Shown here one piece after another: positions 15,213 to 22,673 of a stretch of DNA of 33,544 bases. The DNA comes from Colimorpha_A sp964630635 (GTDB lineage: Bacteria; Bacillota; Clostridia; Oscillospirales; CAG-272): contig CAZVVM010000009.1 of the NCBI GenBank assembly GCA_964630635.1, positions 1-33,544 on the forward strand, given 5' to 3'. Both the position numbers and the translations under genes were made by a program. The notes under the pieces were generated by a model. The model did not search any database. It saw only the letters and a program-made list of their open reading frames with translations, and was not told where the DNA came from. The first letter of the stretch is position 1, and every line of letters starts with the position of its first letter.

Positions 15213-16184
15213 ATGGAAAAAGTATCGGTCATAATTCCCGCTTATAACGTCGAACGGTTTATTGCCGAGTGCGTGAACAGCGTGAGAAGCCAGACCTATA
15301 AAAATCTCGAAATAATAATAATTGACGACGGAAGCTCCGACGGAACTCTTGATATCTGTCAAAAGCTTGCGCTTGAAGATGACAGAATAAAGATCGTGCG
15401 CAATAATCACGGCGGTGTCAGCCGCGCGAGAAACGCTGGGCTCGATAATGCTACGGGCGAGCTTATCGTTTCCGTTGACAGTGACGACGTTATCGTTCCC
15501 GATATGATCGAAACGCTTTATAATAAGATGACCGAGACGGGCGCTGACGTCGTTGTCTGCGGGTGCCGCCTCATTACCGAGGACGGAGAGCCGATGTATG
15601 ATAAGTGTCCTGCGCGGGAATGGGTCGTCAGCGGACGTGACGCGCTTGCTTCGCAGGACAATGAGATAGCTGCGAACGCGATGATCGCCGCGCCTTGGGG
15701 AAAGCTGTCAAAAAGGCAGGTCTACGAGGGTAAAAGATACCGAGAGGGCATCGTTTACGAGGACAGACACCTTATGCCGCGTCTCTACCACGGTCTACGT
15801 AAGATGGCGATAATTCCTTTCTGCGGATGCCTTTACCGTCAGAGAAACGGAAGTATAATGCACTTATCTCCCAGCCCCGAGCGGTTTAAGCTTCTGATTG
15901 ACATTTTGAACGATCATATTGCGTTCTACGTTCAGGTGGGCGACTCCGAGCTTGAATACAAGACGCGTAAGCATATTCTTGACGTTATACTTACGTTGGT
16001 TGGCGACGGAGTTCCGCAGGGTCTTGAAAATTACGTTAAAATAGAGTTCCGTAAGCAGCGCAAGGCACTCGGAAATCATTGCATCTCCGAAAAGGAAAAG
16101 ATAAAGTATCTCCTTTTCAAGGTGCTTGGGGTTCGGTGTTACCAAAGGTTCATAGCGCCTATAAAACTGAAGAAGGATAGATAA
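15213..16184 (+). CDS. Glycosyltransferase family 2, tandem copy 2
   Basis: A 323-residue paralogue of the preceding gene with the same N-terminal block, DDGSSDGT nucleotide motif, VDSDD metal motif and YED catalytic segment. Differences concentrate after residue 110, including the region between the metal motif and YED and the C-terminal helices, which end in RFIAPIKLKKDR. The start is set by AGGTG just upstream, inside the end of copy 1. The gene reaches to within 1 bp of the permease gene, so it belongs to the same transcript. Likely to use the same or a similar donor on a different acceptor (inference). Confidence 0.92.
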   Translation: MEKVSVIIPAYNVERFIAECVNSVRSQTYKNLEIIIIDDGSSDGTLDICQKLALEDDRIKIVRNNHGGVSRARNAGLDNATGELIVSVDSDDVIVPDMIETLYNKMTETGADVVVCGCRLITEDGEPMYDKCPAREWVVSGRDALASQDNEIAANAMIAAPWGKLSKRQVYEGKRYREGIVYEDRHLMPRLYHGLRKMAIIPFCGCLYRQRNGSIMHLSPSPERFKLLIDILNDHIAFYVQVGDSELEYKTRKHILDVILTLVGDGVPQGLENYVKIEFRKQRKALGNHCISEKEKIKYLLFKVLGVRCYQRFIAPIKLKKDR

Positions 16185-16185
16185 A

Positions 16186-17067
16186 ATGGCAGGACAGAAA
16201 AAAACCGACACCGCCTTTATGACGGTCGTTTCAGCAGACAAAAAAGTATTTGACCTGAAGCTTAAAGAGACGTTCAAATACCGCGATATGATACTTCTCT
16301 TTGTAAAGAGAGATTTCGTATCCAAATATAAGCAGACCATTCTCGGTCCGCTCTGGGCGATAATTCAGCCGTTATTTACCACCGTCGTTTATACGATAAT
16401 ATTCGGAACGCTTGCGCAGCTTTCTACTGCCGATGCCGTTCCTGCGCCGAAGGTACCGTCGTTCCTTTTCTATATGAGCGGTACGATACTTTGGAGCTAT
16501 TTCTCGTCGGTCGTTTCGGCGACGAGCTATACCTTTACAGCAAACTCGCATATTATGGGAAAGGTCTATTTCCCGCGTATTGCGATGCCGATATCGACGG
16601 CGATATCGAACCTCATTTCGTTCGGTATTCAGCTTGTGATGTTTGTCGTTCTTTACGTTATCTGCATCATAAACGGAAGTGCGGAATTCGTCTTCTCTTA
16701 TCACCTGATATTCATTCCGCTTTCGATAATTCAGCTTATGCTTCTTTCGACGGGTATCGGAATAATAATCTCCGCGCTTACGACCAAATACCGCGACCTT
16801 TCAATGCTCGTCGGCTTCGGTCTTAACCTCTGGCAGTACGCAACTCCCGTTGCATACGGTCTGCTTCTCATTCCCGCGAAGTATATAGGTCTTTACAACC
16901 TTAATCCCGTCACCCCTGCGATCCTTTCCTTCAGATACGGAGTTTTCGGAGCGGGATACTTTGACGTTAAGTATTATCTTATCGGTTGGGCGGTGACGCT
17001 TCTCATCGCGTTCTTCGGACTTTTGCTATTCAACCGCATTGAAAAGAACTTTGCAGATACCGTTTAA
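16186..17067 (+). CDS. ABC-2 polysaccharide export permease (Wzm/TagG type)
   Basis: The membrane half of an ABC exporter moving a finished, lipid-linked polymer or teichoic acid-like chain across the membrane. 293 residues with the family N-terminus FKYRDMILLFVKRDFVSKYKQTILGPLWAIIQPLF (about 27-61), an amphipathic gate helix leading into the first of about six membrane segments. The conserved ending VFRYG/YFD-type region and LLLFNRIEKNFADTV fit TagG/Wzm proteins. It pairs with the ATPase gene 12 bp downstream. AAGGA upstream of the ATG supports the start. Confidence 0.93.
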   Translation: MAGQKKTDTAFMTVVSADKKVFDLKLKETFKYRDMILLFVKRDFVSKYKQTILGPLWAIIQPLFTTVVYTIIFGTLAQLSTADAVPAPKVPSFLFYMSGTILWSYFSSVVSATSYTFTANSHIMGKVYFPRIAMPISTAISNLISFGIQLVMFVVLYVICIINGSAEFVFSYHLIFIPLSIIQLMLLSTGIGIIISALTTKYRDLSMLVGFGLNLWQYATPVAYGLLLIPAKYIGLYNLNPVTPAILSFRYGVFGAGYFDVKYYLIGWAVTLLIAFFGLLLFNRIEKNFADTV

Positions 17068-17079
17068 GGAGGCAGTACA

Positions 17080-18351
17080 ATGAGTGAAATAATGCTTCGC
17101 TGCGAAAACGTTTCAAAGCAGTACCGCCTCGGCGCCATCGGCGGAACGACCCTCAAAGAGGATCTTCAGCGCCTTTCCGCGCGACTTCGCAAAAAAGAGG
17201 ATCCGACCGTTAAGATCGGGCAGAAGAGCCGTCCGATATCGAATGATAAATTCCTCGCGCTCGACGGAGTGTCGTTCGAGGTCAAAAAGGGCGAGGCGAT
17301 CGGAATAATCGGTAAGAACGGCGCGGGCAAGAGTACGCTTCTGAAGCTTATAACGCGTATTACCGGCCCTACAAAGGGAACTATATCCCTGAACGGCCGA
17401 GTTGCCTCGATGCTTGAAGTCGGAACGGGTTTCCATCCCGAGCTGACGGGACGCGAGAACATCTATATGAACGGCGCGATACTCGGTATGTCGAAAAGTG
17501 AGATCGACAAGAAGATCGAGCAGATAATCGACTTTTCCGAGGTAAGACAGTTTATAGATACCCCCGTTAAGAGATATTCGTCGGGAATGTACGTAAAGCT
17601 TGCATTCTCGGTTGCGGCGCATCTCGATTCCGAGATAGTAATTATGGACGAGGTGCTTGCAGTCGGTGATATGGCATTCCAAACCAAGTGCTTAACTAAA
17701 ATGCGTCAGTCGGCGCAGGAGGAGGGCAGAACCGTTCTCTACGTTTCGCACAATATGAATACAATCCGTCAGCTTTGCGACAGAGTTATCGTTCTCGATA
17801 AGGGAAAGCTGATTTTTGACGGCGACGTCGAAGAGGGCATCAAGATATATATCAATAACGGCAACGAAACGGGTTCGAAGAACCCGTGTGCCGAGCCGAG
17901 AAATCCCGGATATATGCTTGACGATGCGATAAGACTTGAAAAGGTATATCCTGCTGACCGAGAGAACTTTGTTTACGGAATAGAAGAAAAGGCGTGCATC
18001 GGCGTTGACTACAAAACGACCCAAAGCTTTGAAAAGCTCGCATTCCGTATGACGGTATGTTCGGTTGACGGCAACGCCGTGGGTCTTGCGACGACCGCTC
18101 CCGGCGTTAAGACATCGGTCGGGGAGGGCAGCATGAAGCTCAATCTCAACCTTGAATGGCTTGCTCCCGGCAAGTATACGGTAAACTTTATCGTTTATTC
18201 GGTGAACGAATTTGGCGGAAACACTCTTCACGACGTGGTAGAAAACGCCTTTGCCTTTGAAAAAACGCAGGGTGACGCTAACAACCGTATGAACTGGAAT
18301 TCAAGATATTGGGGTCATATTATGTTCCCGAGAATCGAGACGGAGAATTAA
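17080..18351 (+). CDS. ABC polysaccharide exporter ATPase with C-terminal binding domain (Wzt/TagH type)
   Basis: The cytoplasmic motor for the permease. In 423 residues there is a nucleotide-binding domain (1-255) with Walker A GKNGAGKS (78-85), a variant signature YSSGM (166-170), Walker B IVIMDE (186-191) and switch histidine H224, followed by a beta-rich C-terminal domain (about 275-420). The C-terminal domain resembles the Wzt carbohydrate-binding module that selects chains bearing a particular non-reducing-end cap. The insertion between the first strands (about 20-60) is usual for this subfamily. A full AAGGAGG site (17066-17072) overlaps the permease stop, favouring coupled translation. 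Confidence 0.93.
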   Translation: MSEIMLRCENVSKQYRLGAIGGTTLKEDLQRLSARLRKKEDPTVKIGQKSRPISNDKFLALDGVSFEVKKGEAIGIIGKNGAGKSTLLKLITRITGPTKGTISLNGRVASMLEVGTGFHPELTGRENIYMNGAILGMSKSEIDKKIEQIIDFSEVRQFIDTPVKRYSSGMYVKLAFSVAAHLDSEIVIMDEVLAVGDMAFQTKCLTKMRQSAQEEGRTVLYVSHNMNTIRQLCDRVIVLDKGKLIFDGDVEEGIKIYINNGNETGSKNPCAEPRNPGYMLDDAIRLEKVYPADRENFVYGIEEKACIGVDYKTTQSFEKLAFRMTVCSVDGNAVGLATTAPGVKTSVGEGSMKLNLNLEWLAPGKYTVNFIVYSVNEFGGNTLHDVVENAFAFEKTQGDANNRMNWNSRYWGHIMFPRIETEN

Positions 18352-18352
18352 A

Positions 18353-19279
18353 ATGAGTTTTTTTGGAAAACTTTTGCGGTCGTTTTCGAGTTGGTCTCAA
18401 AAAACGCGTAAGACGCTGAAGCTTTTCGGTGTCAGGATCCTTTATCGGCTCGATATTATGAGTTCGGAGAGGACCATCGCTTACATCAAGAAAAACCGAT
18501 GCTCCATAGCAAGATACGGAGACGGAGAGTTTCAGCTGATCTTTTCTAAAAAGAATCTCGGCTATCAAAAAAATTCGGAGGAGCTTTCCGCTTCTTTGAT
18601 GGACGTTCTTACGGGTAATGACGAGGGTCTGCTCGTATGTCTGCCCCTGTCCTTCAATACATTTCGCGGCAGAACCGCGGAGTCGAAGGATTTTTGGCGA
18701 GACTGGTCGCTTGAAAACGGCAACCAAAAGAGAATAAGGAAGCTTTTACGAAAAAAACGCCGCGGAGTCAAATACGGCAATTCTCAAATAACGCGTCCTT
18801 ATATTGCAATGAAGAGCGCGAAGCACGCAGAGAAGATATTTCCTCTTTTTATCTCAATATGGGAAAAGCGCGACGTGTTTATCCTTGAGGGAGAAAAAAC
18901 GAGAATCGGTGTCGGAAACGACCTGTTTGAGCGCGCCCTGTCGGTAAAGCGAATACTTGCCCCCTCCTCGGACGCCTTCTTCGTAAGAGAAGAGTTAGTC
19001 GATACGGTGTGCAGACACGTGCCGAAGGGGTCGCTTATACTCCTTGCGCTCGGTCCGACAGCGACTGTACTTGCCTCGGATCTGAATAAGCTCGGATACC
19101 AGGCACTTGACGTCGGTCATATCGACATCGAATACGAATGGTACAAGGCGGGCGCTCAAAAGCGCTTTGCCGTCCCCGGTAAATACACAAACGAGGCAGA
19201 AGACGGACGGTGTCCGATGAATCTTATAGGACTGGAATACGAAGAACAAATCATAGCAAGAGTAAGTGGTAAGTTATGA
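18353..19279 (+). CDS. GT-D fold glycosyltransferase (DUF1792/SP_1767-like)
   Basis: 308 residues. The segment YRLDIMSSERTIAYIKKNRCSIARYGDGEF (about 24-53) and the later GVGNDLFE and LGPTATVLASDL segments resemble the GT-D glycosyltransferases first described in streptococcal serine-rich adhesin glycosylation, where the enzyme adds a hexose. Here it sits between the exporter ATPase and a pyruvyl transferase, so the acceptor is more likely the surface polymer than a protein. The N-terminus is basic, and the gene overlaps the next one by ATGA at 19276. Family call moderate to good; donor unknown. Confidence 0.78.
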   Translation: MSFFGKLLRSFSSWSQKTRKTLKLFGVRILYRLDIMSSERTIAYIKKNRCSIARYGDGEFQLIFSKKNLGYQKNSEELSASLMDVLTGNDEGLLVCLPLSFNTFRGRTAESKDFWRDWSLENGNQKRIRKLLRKKRRGVKYGNSQITRPYIAMKSAKHAEKIFPLFISIWEKRDVFILEGEKTRIGVGNDLFERALSVKRILAPSSDAFFVREELVDTVCRHVPKGSLILLALGPTATVLASDLNKLGYQALDVGHIDIEYEWYKAGAQKRFAVPGKYTNEAEDGRCPMNLIGLEYEEQIIARVSGKL

Positions 19280-20337
19280 GCGTTATCAAGAGAGCAGTGC
19301 GGCTTTTCCGCCGATATTGGGCAAAAATCAAATTAAGGAACCGTATTTGCGGTCTCGGAAGAAAAATAAATAAAGACGCCGTTATCATCGGTCTTCCCGA
19401 TCACTCGAACATCGGAGATATGGCGATCGGCGTCGCCGAAAAAGCGTTTTTAAAAAGCTGCGGGATCAGCTGTGTTGCTCTGACCGGGGAGGAGAGCTAC
19501 GAGAATCTTCCGATGCTCAAAAGGGTTATCAAGCCGAGTACGCTGATATGCTATATCGGAGGCGGAAACCTCGGAAACGTGTACGAGTTCGAGGAGAGGG
19601 TGAGAAGAGCCGTAATTTCGGAATTTCCCGAAAACCCCTCGGTCATATTCCCTCAAACGATCTACTATACCCCCGACGATAAGGGCGAAAGGGAAGCGGA
19701 AAAGACCTCGCAGATATTCGGAGAGCATAAGAAGCTCACTATTGCTCTGCGCGATGAGTGCTCTCTTGAAAAGGCGAAAAAAATGTTCCCCTCAGCTAAC
19801 GTGATTTTTTCGCCCGACATCGTTATGCACACGAGTAAAGATACCTTCGGAGTGAAAAACGGAGAAAGAAACGGTGTTCTCCTCTGCTTCAGAGGGGATT
19901 GCGAAAGATCGATGACGCAGACCGATAAGGAAAAGCTTGCTCTTTGCCTTGAGGAGCGCGGTATCGCTTGGAGAAACACAGATACCATAGCCGAATTTGA
20001 AAGGGCGACTCAGCGCCGTCAGAGATTAACCGTTGCTGAAAAAATACGCGAGCTTTCTGAAGCGGGGCTTGTTATCACCGATCGGCTTCACGGAATGATC
20101 TTTTCGGCGATCGCCGAGACACCGTGCATCGTCTTTGGAAATTACAATCATAAGGTCGAGCAGTCTTACAAGATGCTTGAGCATCTTGAGTATATAAAAT
20201 TCGTGAAGAGCGTCGATGAAGCGATAGCGCTCGTCGGCGAAATGTACGGAAACGTCGGTCATTACGACAGATCGCCGATACTTCCCCGTTACGAGCAGCT
20301 TAAAAATACGCTTCTTGATTACACAAGGAAACAGTGA
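19276..20337 (+). CDS. Polysaccharide pyruvyl transferase
   Basis: This enzyme places a ketal-linked pyruvate from phosphoenolpyruvate on a sugar, giving the polymer a negative charge; in Gram-positives such groups can anchor SLH-domain proteins. 353 residues with the family signatures PDHSNIGDMAIG (about 40-51), CYIGGGNLGN and the C-terminal TDRLHGMIFSAIAETPCIV with the conserved DRLHG. The start overlaps the GT-D stop and the end overlaps the next start (GTGA at 20334). I see no SLH domain in the window, so the role of the pyruvate is open. Confidence 0.9.
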   Translation: MSVIKRAVRLFRRYWAKIKLRNRICGLGRKINKDAVIIGLPDHSNIGDMAIGVAEKAFLKSCGISCVALTGEESYENLPMLKRVIKPSTLICYIGGGNLGNVYEFEERVRRAVISEFPENPSVIFPQTIYYTPDDKGEREAEKTSQIFGEHKKLTIALRDECSLEKAKKMFPSANVIFSPDIVMHTSKDTFGVKNGERNGVLLCFRGDCERSMTQTDKEKLALCLEERGIAWRNTDTIAEFERATQRRQRLTVAEKIRELSEAGLVITDRLHGMIFSAIAETPCIVFGNYNHKVEQSYKMLEHLEYIKFVKSVDEAIALVGEMYGNVGHYDRSPILPRYEQLKNTLLDYTRKQ

Positions 20338-21332
20338 AGTATATGCAAAAGATTTCGGTTATCGTGCCGGTGTATAAGGTTGAAAAGACGCTTGATGCCT
20401 GTGTCAGCAGTATTCTGGCGCAGACCTATACCGACATTGAAATAATACTTGTTGACGACGGAAGCCCCGACGCCTGCCCCGAGATGTGCGAGGAGCTGGC
20501 GAAGGGCGATTGCCGCATCAAGGTCGTTCACCGTGAAAACGGCGGTCTTTCCGCAGCCAGAAACACGGGAATAGAGCACGCGAGCGGAGAATATATCACG
20601 TTCGTTGACAGCGACGATATGATAGCTCCCGAGATGCTCTCGGTTTTATACGATACCTTGATTAAGACCGACTCGGATATGTCGGTATGTATGTATAAGA
20701 CCTTCCAGAACGATAACGAGACGGAAAACGCTGAAATTTGCTGCGGCGTAAGGACTGCTGACGCCCGTGAGCTTCTTCTCTCGGAGAGCGTATACGAACG
20801 CACCGAGGCGTGGGGTAAGCTCTATAAAAAGGAGGTTTTTTCCTCGCTTCGCTTCAAGGAAGGCATTTATTACGAGGATACTCATATTGCGCCCTACGTT
20901 TTTCAAAGGATAAACACGGTTGCATTCAATGACTCGAAGCTTTATTATTACAGAAAAAACCCCGAGCTTCCGACGATAATGAACGCAAAATTTTCGGTCA
21001 AAAAGCTTTGTATTCTTGATATTTACAAGGACCATATCAGAGACGTTTATAAGCGCCTCGGTGCTTCGTCCGCTTACGGAACGGCACTTGAGCAGCTTCT
21101 TGGATGTATGGCGAAGGCGCGTGTGCTAAAAAAAGAGCTTGGCATCGGAATGAGCTTCTATAAGTATTATTTCAAGCTTCTTCCGACGATGATTTTCGCG
21201 CCGAAATGCGAAAAGCTCGGCGGAAAGCAGAAGCTTGTGTATATCAGTCTCGTTCTGCCCTTCGGCGTCCTCAATTCATATTATCGGAAAAATATCACGG
21301 TGAAGCGGTACGATGAGCTTAATAATCTTTAA
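20334..21332 (+). CDS. Glycosyltransferase family 2
   Basis: A 332-residue GT-A enzyme with ISVIVPVYKVEKTL, LVDDGSPD, VDSDD and YYEDTH motifs. It is the last gene of the polysaccharide locus and only distantly similar to the tandem pair upstream. The start could be GTG at 20334, overlapping the previous stop with AAGGAA 4-5 bases ahead, or ATG at 20343; GTG is preferred on spacing. A strong terminator follows the stop directly. Confidence 0.9.
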   Translation: MKYMQKISVIVPVYKVEKTLDACVSSILAQTYTDIEIILVDDGSPDACPEMCEELAKGDCRIKVVHRENGGLSAARNTGIEHASGEYITFVDSDDMIAPEMLSVLYDTLIKTDSDMSVCMYKTFQNDNETENAEICCGVRTADARELLLSESVYERTEAWGKLYKKEVFSSLRFKEGIYYEDTHIAPYVFQRINTVAFNDSKLYYYRKNPELPTIMNAKFSVKKLCILDIYKDHIRDVYKRLGASSAYGTALEQLLGCMAKARVLKKELGIGMSFYKYYFKLLPTMIFAPKCEKLGGKQKLVYISLVLPFGVLNSYYRKNITVKRYDELNNL

Positions 21333-21354
21333 AAAACGCCCTCGGGCGTTTTTT
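21331..21354 (+). terminator. Terminator of polysaccharide locus
   Basis: Perfect symmetrical stem AAAAAACGCCC (21331-21341), loop tc, GGGCGTTTTTT (21344-21354). Confidence 0.9.
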
Positions 21355-21416
21355 CATAAAGCGGGAATCTTCTTAATATATTTACATATAAGAAAAAATT
21401 AGAAGTAAGACACTTA

Positions 21417-21445
21417 TTGACAAAAAACGACGGGCATTGTATAAT
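21417..21445 (+). promoter_or_regulatory. Consensus sigma-A promoter of surface protein pair
   Basis: TTGACA (21417-21422), 17-bp spacer, TATAAT (21440-21445), both exact consensus. It is followed by AAGGAGG (21462-21468) and the ATG at 21477. Confidence 0.85.
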
Positions 21446-21476
21446 TAACTTAGGTAACGAAAAGGAGGACGTGATA

Positions 21477-22655
21477 ATGAAATTCAAGCGCGTTATAGCC
21501 GCAGTCTTGTCGGTGGTTATGCTCGTTTTGGCTGTCCCTGCGGTATATGCGGAAGGCAGCGTCGTCTTTTCCTTTTCGTCCGATAAGCCGAGCGGAAGCG
21601 AGGTGTCTCTCGGTGATACGGTAACGTATACGGTATCGCTTGACGAGAGCTCCGGTTTTGCTTTCGGAACGCTCTTTTTTGCCCCGACGGACAACCTTGC
21701 CTACGTAAGCGCGACCTACAAGGGCGAGAGCGTGAGCACCGAAAAGGCAGAGACGGGAGAAAACGCGGGAGCGTATGGCGTTATAATCGCGGGCGAGCCC
21801 GTGACGGGAACCAATGACGGTCTTTGTACGATAACCTTTAAGGTTATAGACAAGGGGGATATAAGCGTCCGCTTCTACGTTTATCAGTTGAACGACGGAA
21901 ACGCATTCGTTTCCCCGACCGTAAACAACGATACGATTGCTCATACGGGTAAGGAGTTAAGCACTCCCGTGATAACCACCGCGTCACTTCCCGAGGCGGT
22001 TATGGGATACGAATATTCCTGTAAGATAGTCGGAAGCGACGACGAGTTTCTTAATTACAGCTATGAAGGAACGCTTCCGAGCGGAATGACTCTTGATGCA
22101 GACGGAACGCTTCGCGGAACGCCGACGCAGTTCGGCTCCTTCCCGATAACGGTAAAGGCGACGCTTCTCGGTGAGCTGGTGTCTGAACCGAAGGAGCTTA
22201 CGCTGACGGTTCTTGAAAAGCCGAGAGCGCTTGAACTCGTTGACGGAAGCGGTTACGAAATAGACGGCGGCCTTCTTCGCGGAGTTGTTGAGGAAACAGA
22301 GCTTTCCTTGCTTTTGACGCACTTTAAGAATAACGAGCGCGTCAAGGTGTTTGACGGAGACGGGTTAGAGGTTACAGCGTCGGACGAATACGTCGGAACG
22401 GGATATACGGTATCCCTTATGCACGGTGATGAAAAGGTGCATACCGTAACGGTGGTCATTCTCGGCGACGTGAACGGAAACGGACGTGTTGATTCGAACG
22501 ATTACCAAAGAATAAGAGGATACGTTTTCGGTAACTACATAATTGAGGGCGCGTATTTCGAGGCGGCTTGCGTTTCGGGCGGAAGCGACGTCAAACCCGT
22601 CGACTACCAGAAGGTAAGAAGCCACGTTTTTGGAAACTATAACATTTTCGAATAA
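21477..22655 (+). CDS. Secreted dockerin-containing protein with cohesin-like and Ig-like domains
   Basis: 392 residues. A signal peptide (1-25, ending AVYA) is followed by a beta-rich N-terminal domain with cohesin-like features (about 27-160: SLGDTVTYTVSL, GLCTITFKV), an Ig-like putative-Ig module (about 165-250: TLPSGMTLDADGTLRGTPTQFGSF), a third small domain, and a C-terminal type I dockerin (about 328-392). The first dockerin repeat, GDVNGNGRVDSNDYQRIRGYVFG, has an intact calcium loop. The second, ACVSGGSDVKPVDYQKVRSHVFG, has lost most calcium ligands. No catalytic domain is visible. The in-frame TTG at 21417 is promoter sequence, so the ATG at 21477 is used. Cotranscribed with the next gene. 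Confidence 0.85.
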   Translation: MKFKRVIAAVLSVVMLVLAVPAVYAEGSVVFSFSSDKPSGSEVSLGDTVTYTVSLDESSGFAFGTLFFAPTDNLAYVSATYKGESVSTEKAETGENAGAYGVIIAGEPVTGTNDGLCTITFKVIDKGDISVRFYVYQLNDGNAFVSPTVNNDTIAHTGKELSTPVITTASLPEAVMGYEYSCKIVGSDDEFLNYSYEGTLPSGMTLDADGTLRGTPTQFGSFPITVKATLLGELVSEPKELTLTVLEKPRALELVDGSGYEIDGGLLRGVVEETELSLLLTHFKNNERVKVFDGDGLEVTASDEYVGTGYTVSLMHGDEKVHTVTVVILGDVNGNGRVDSNDYQRIRGYVFGNYIIEGAYFEAACVSGGSDVKPVDYQKVRSHVFGNYNIFE

Positions 22656-22673
22656 ATTATAAGAGGAATAAAG

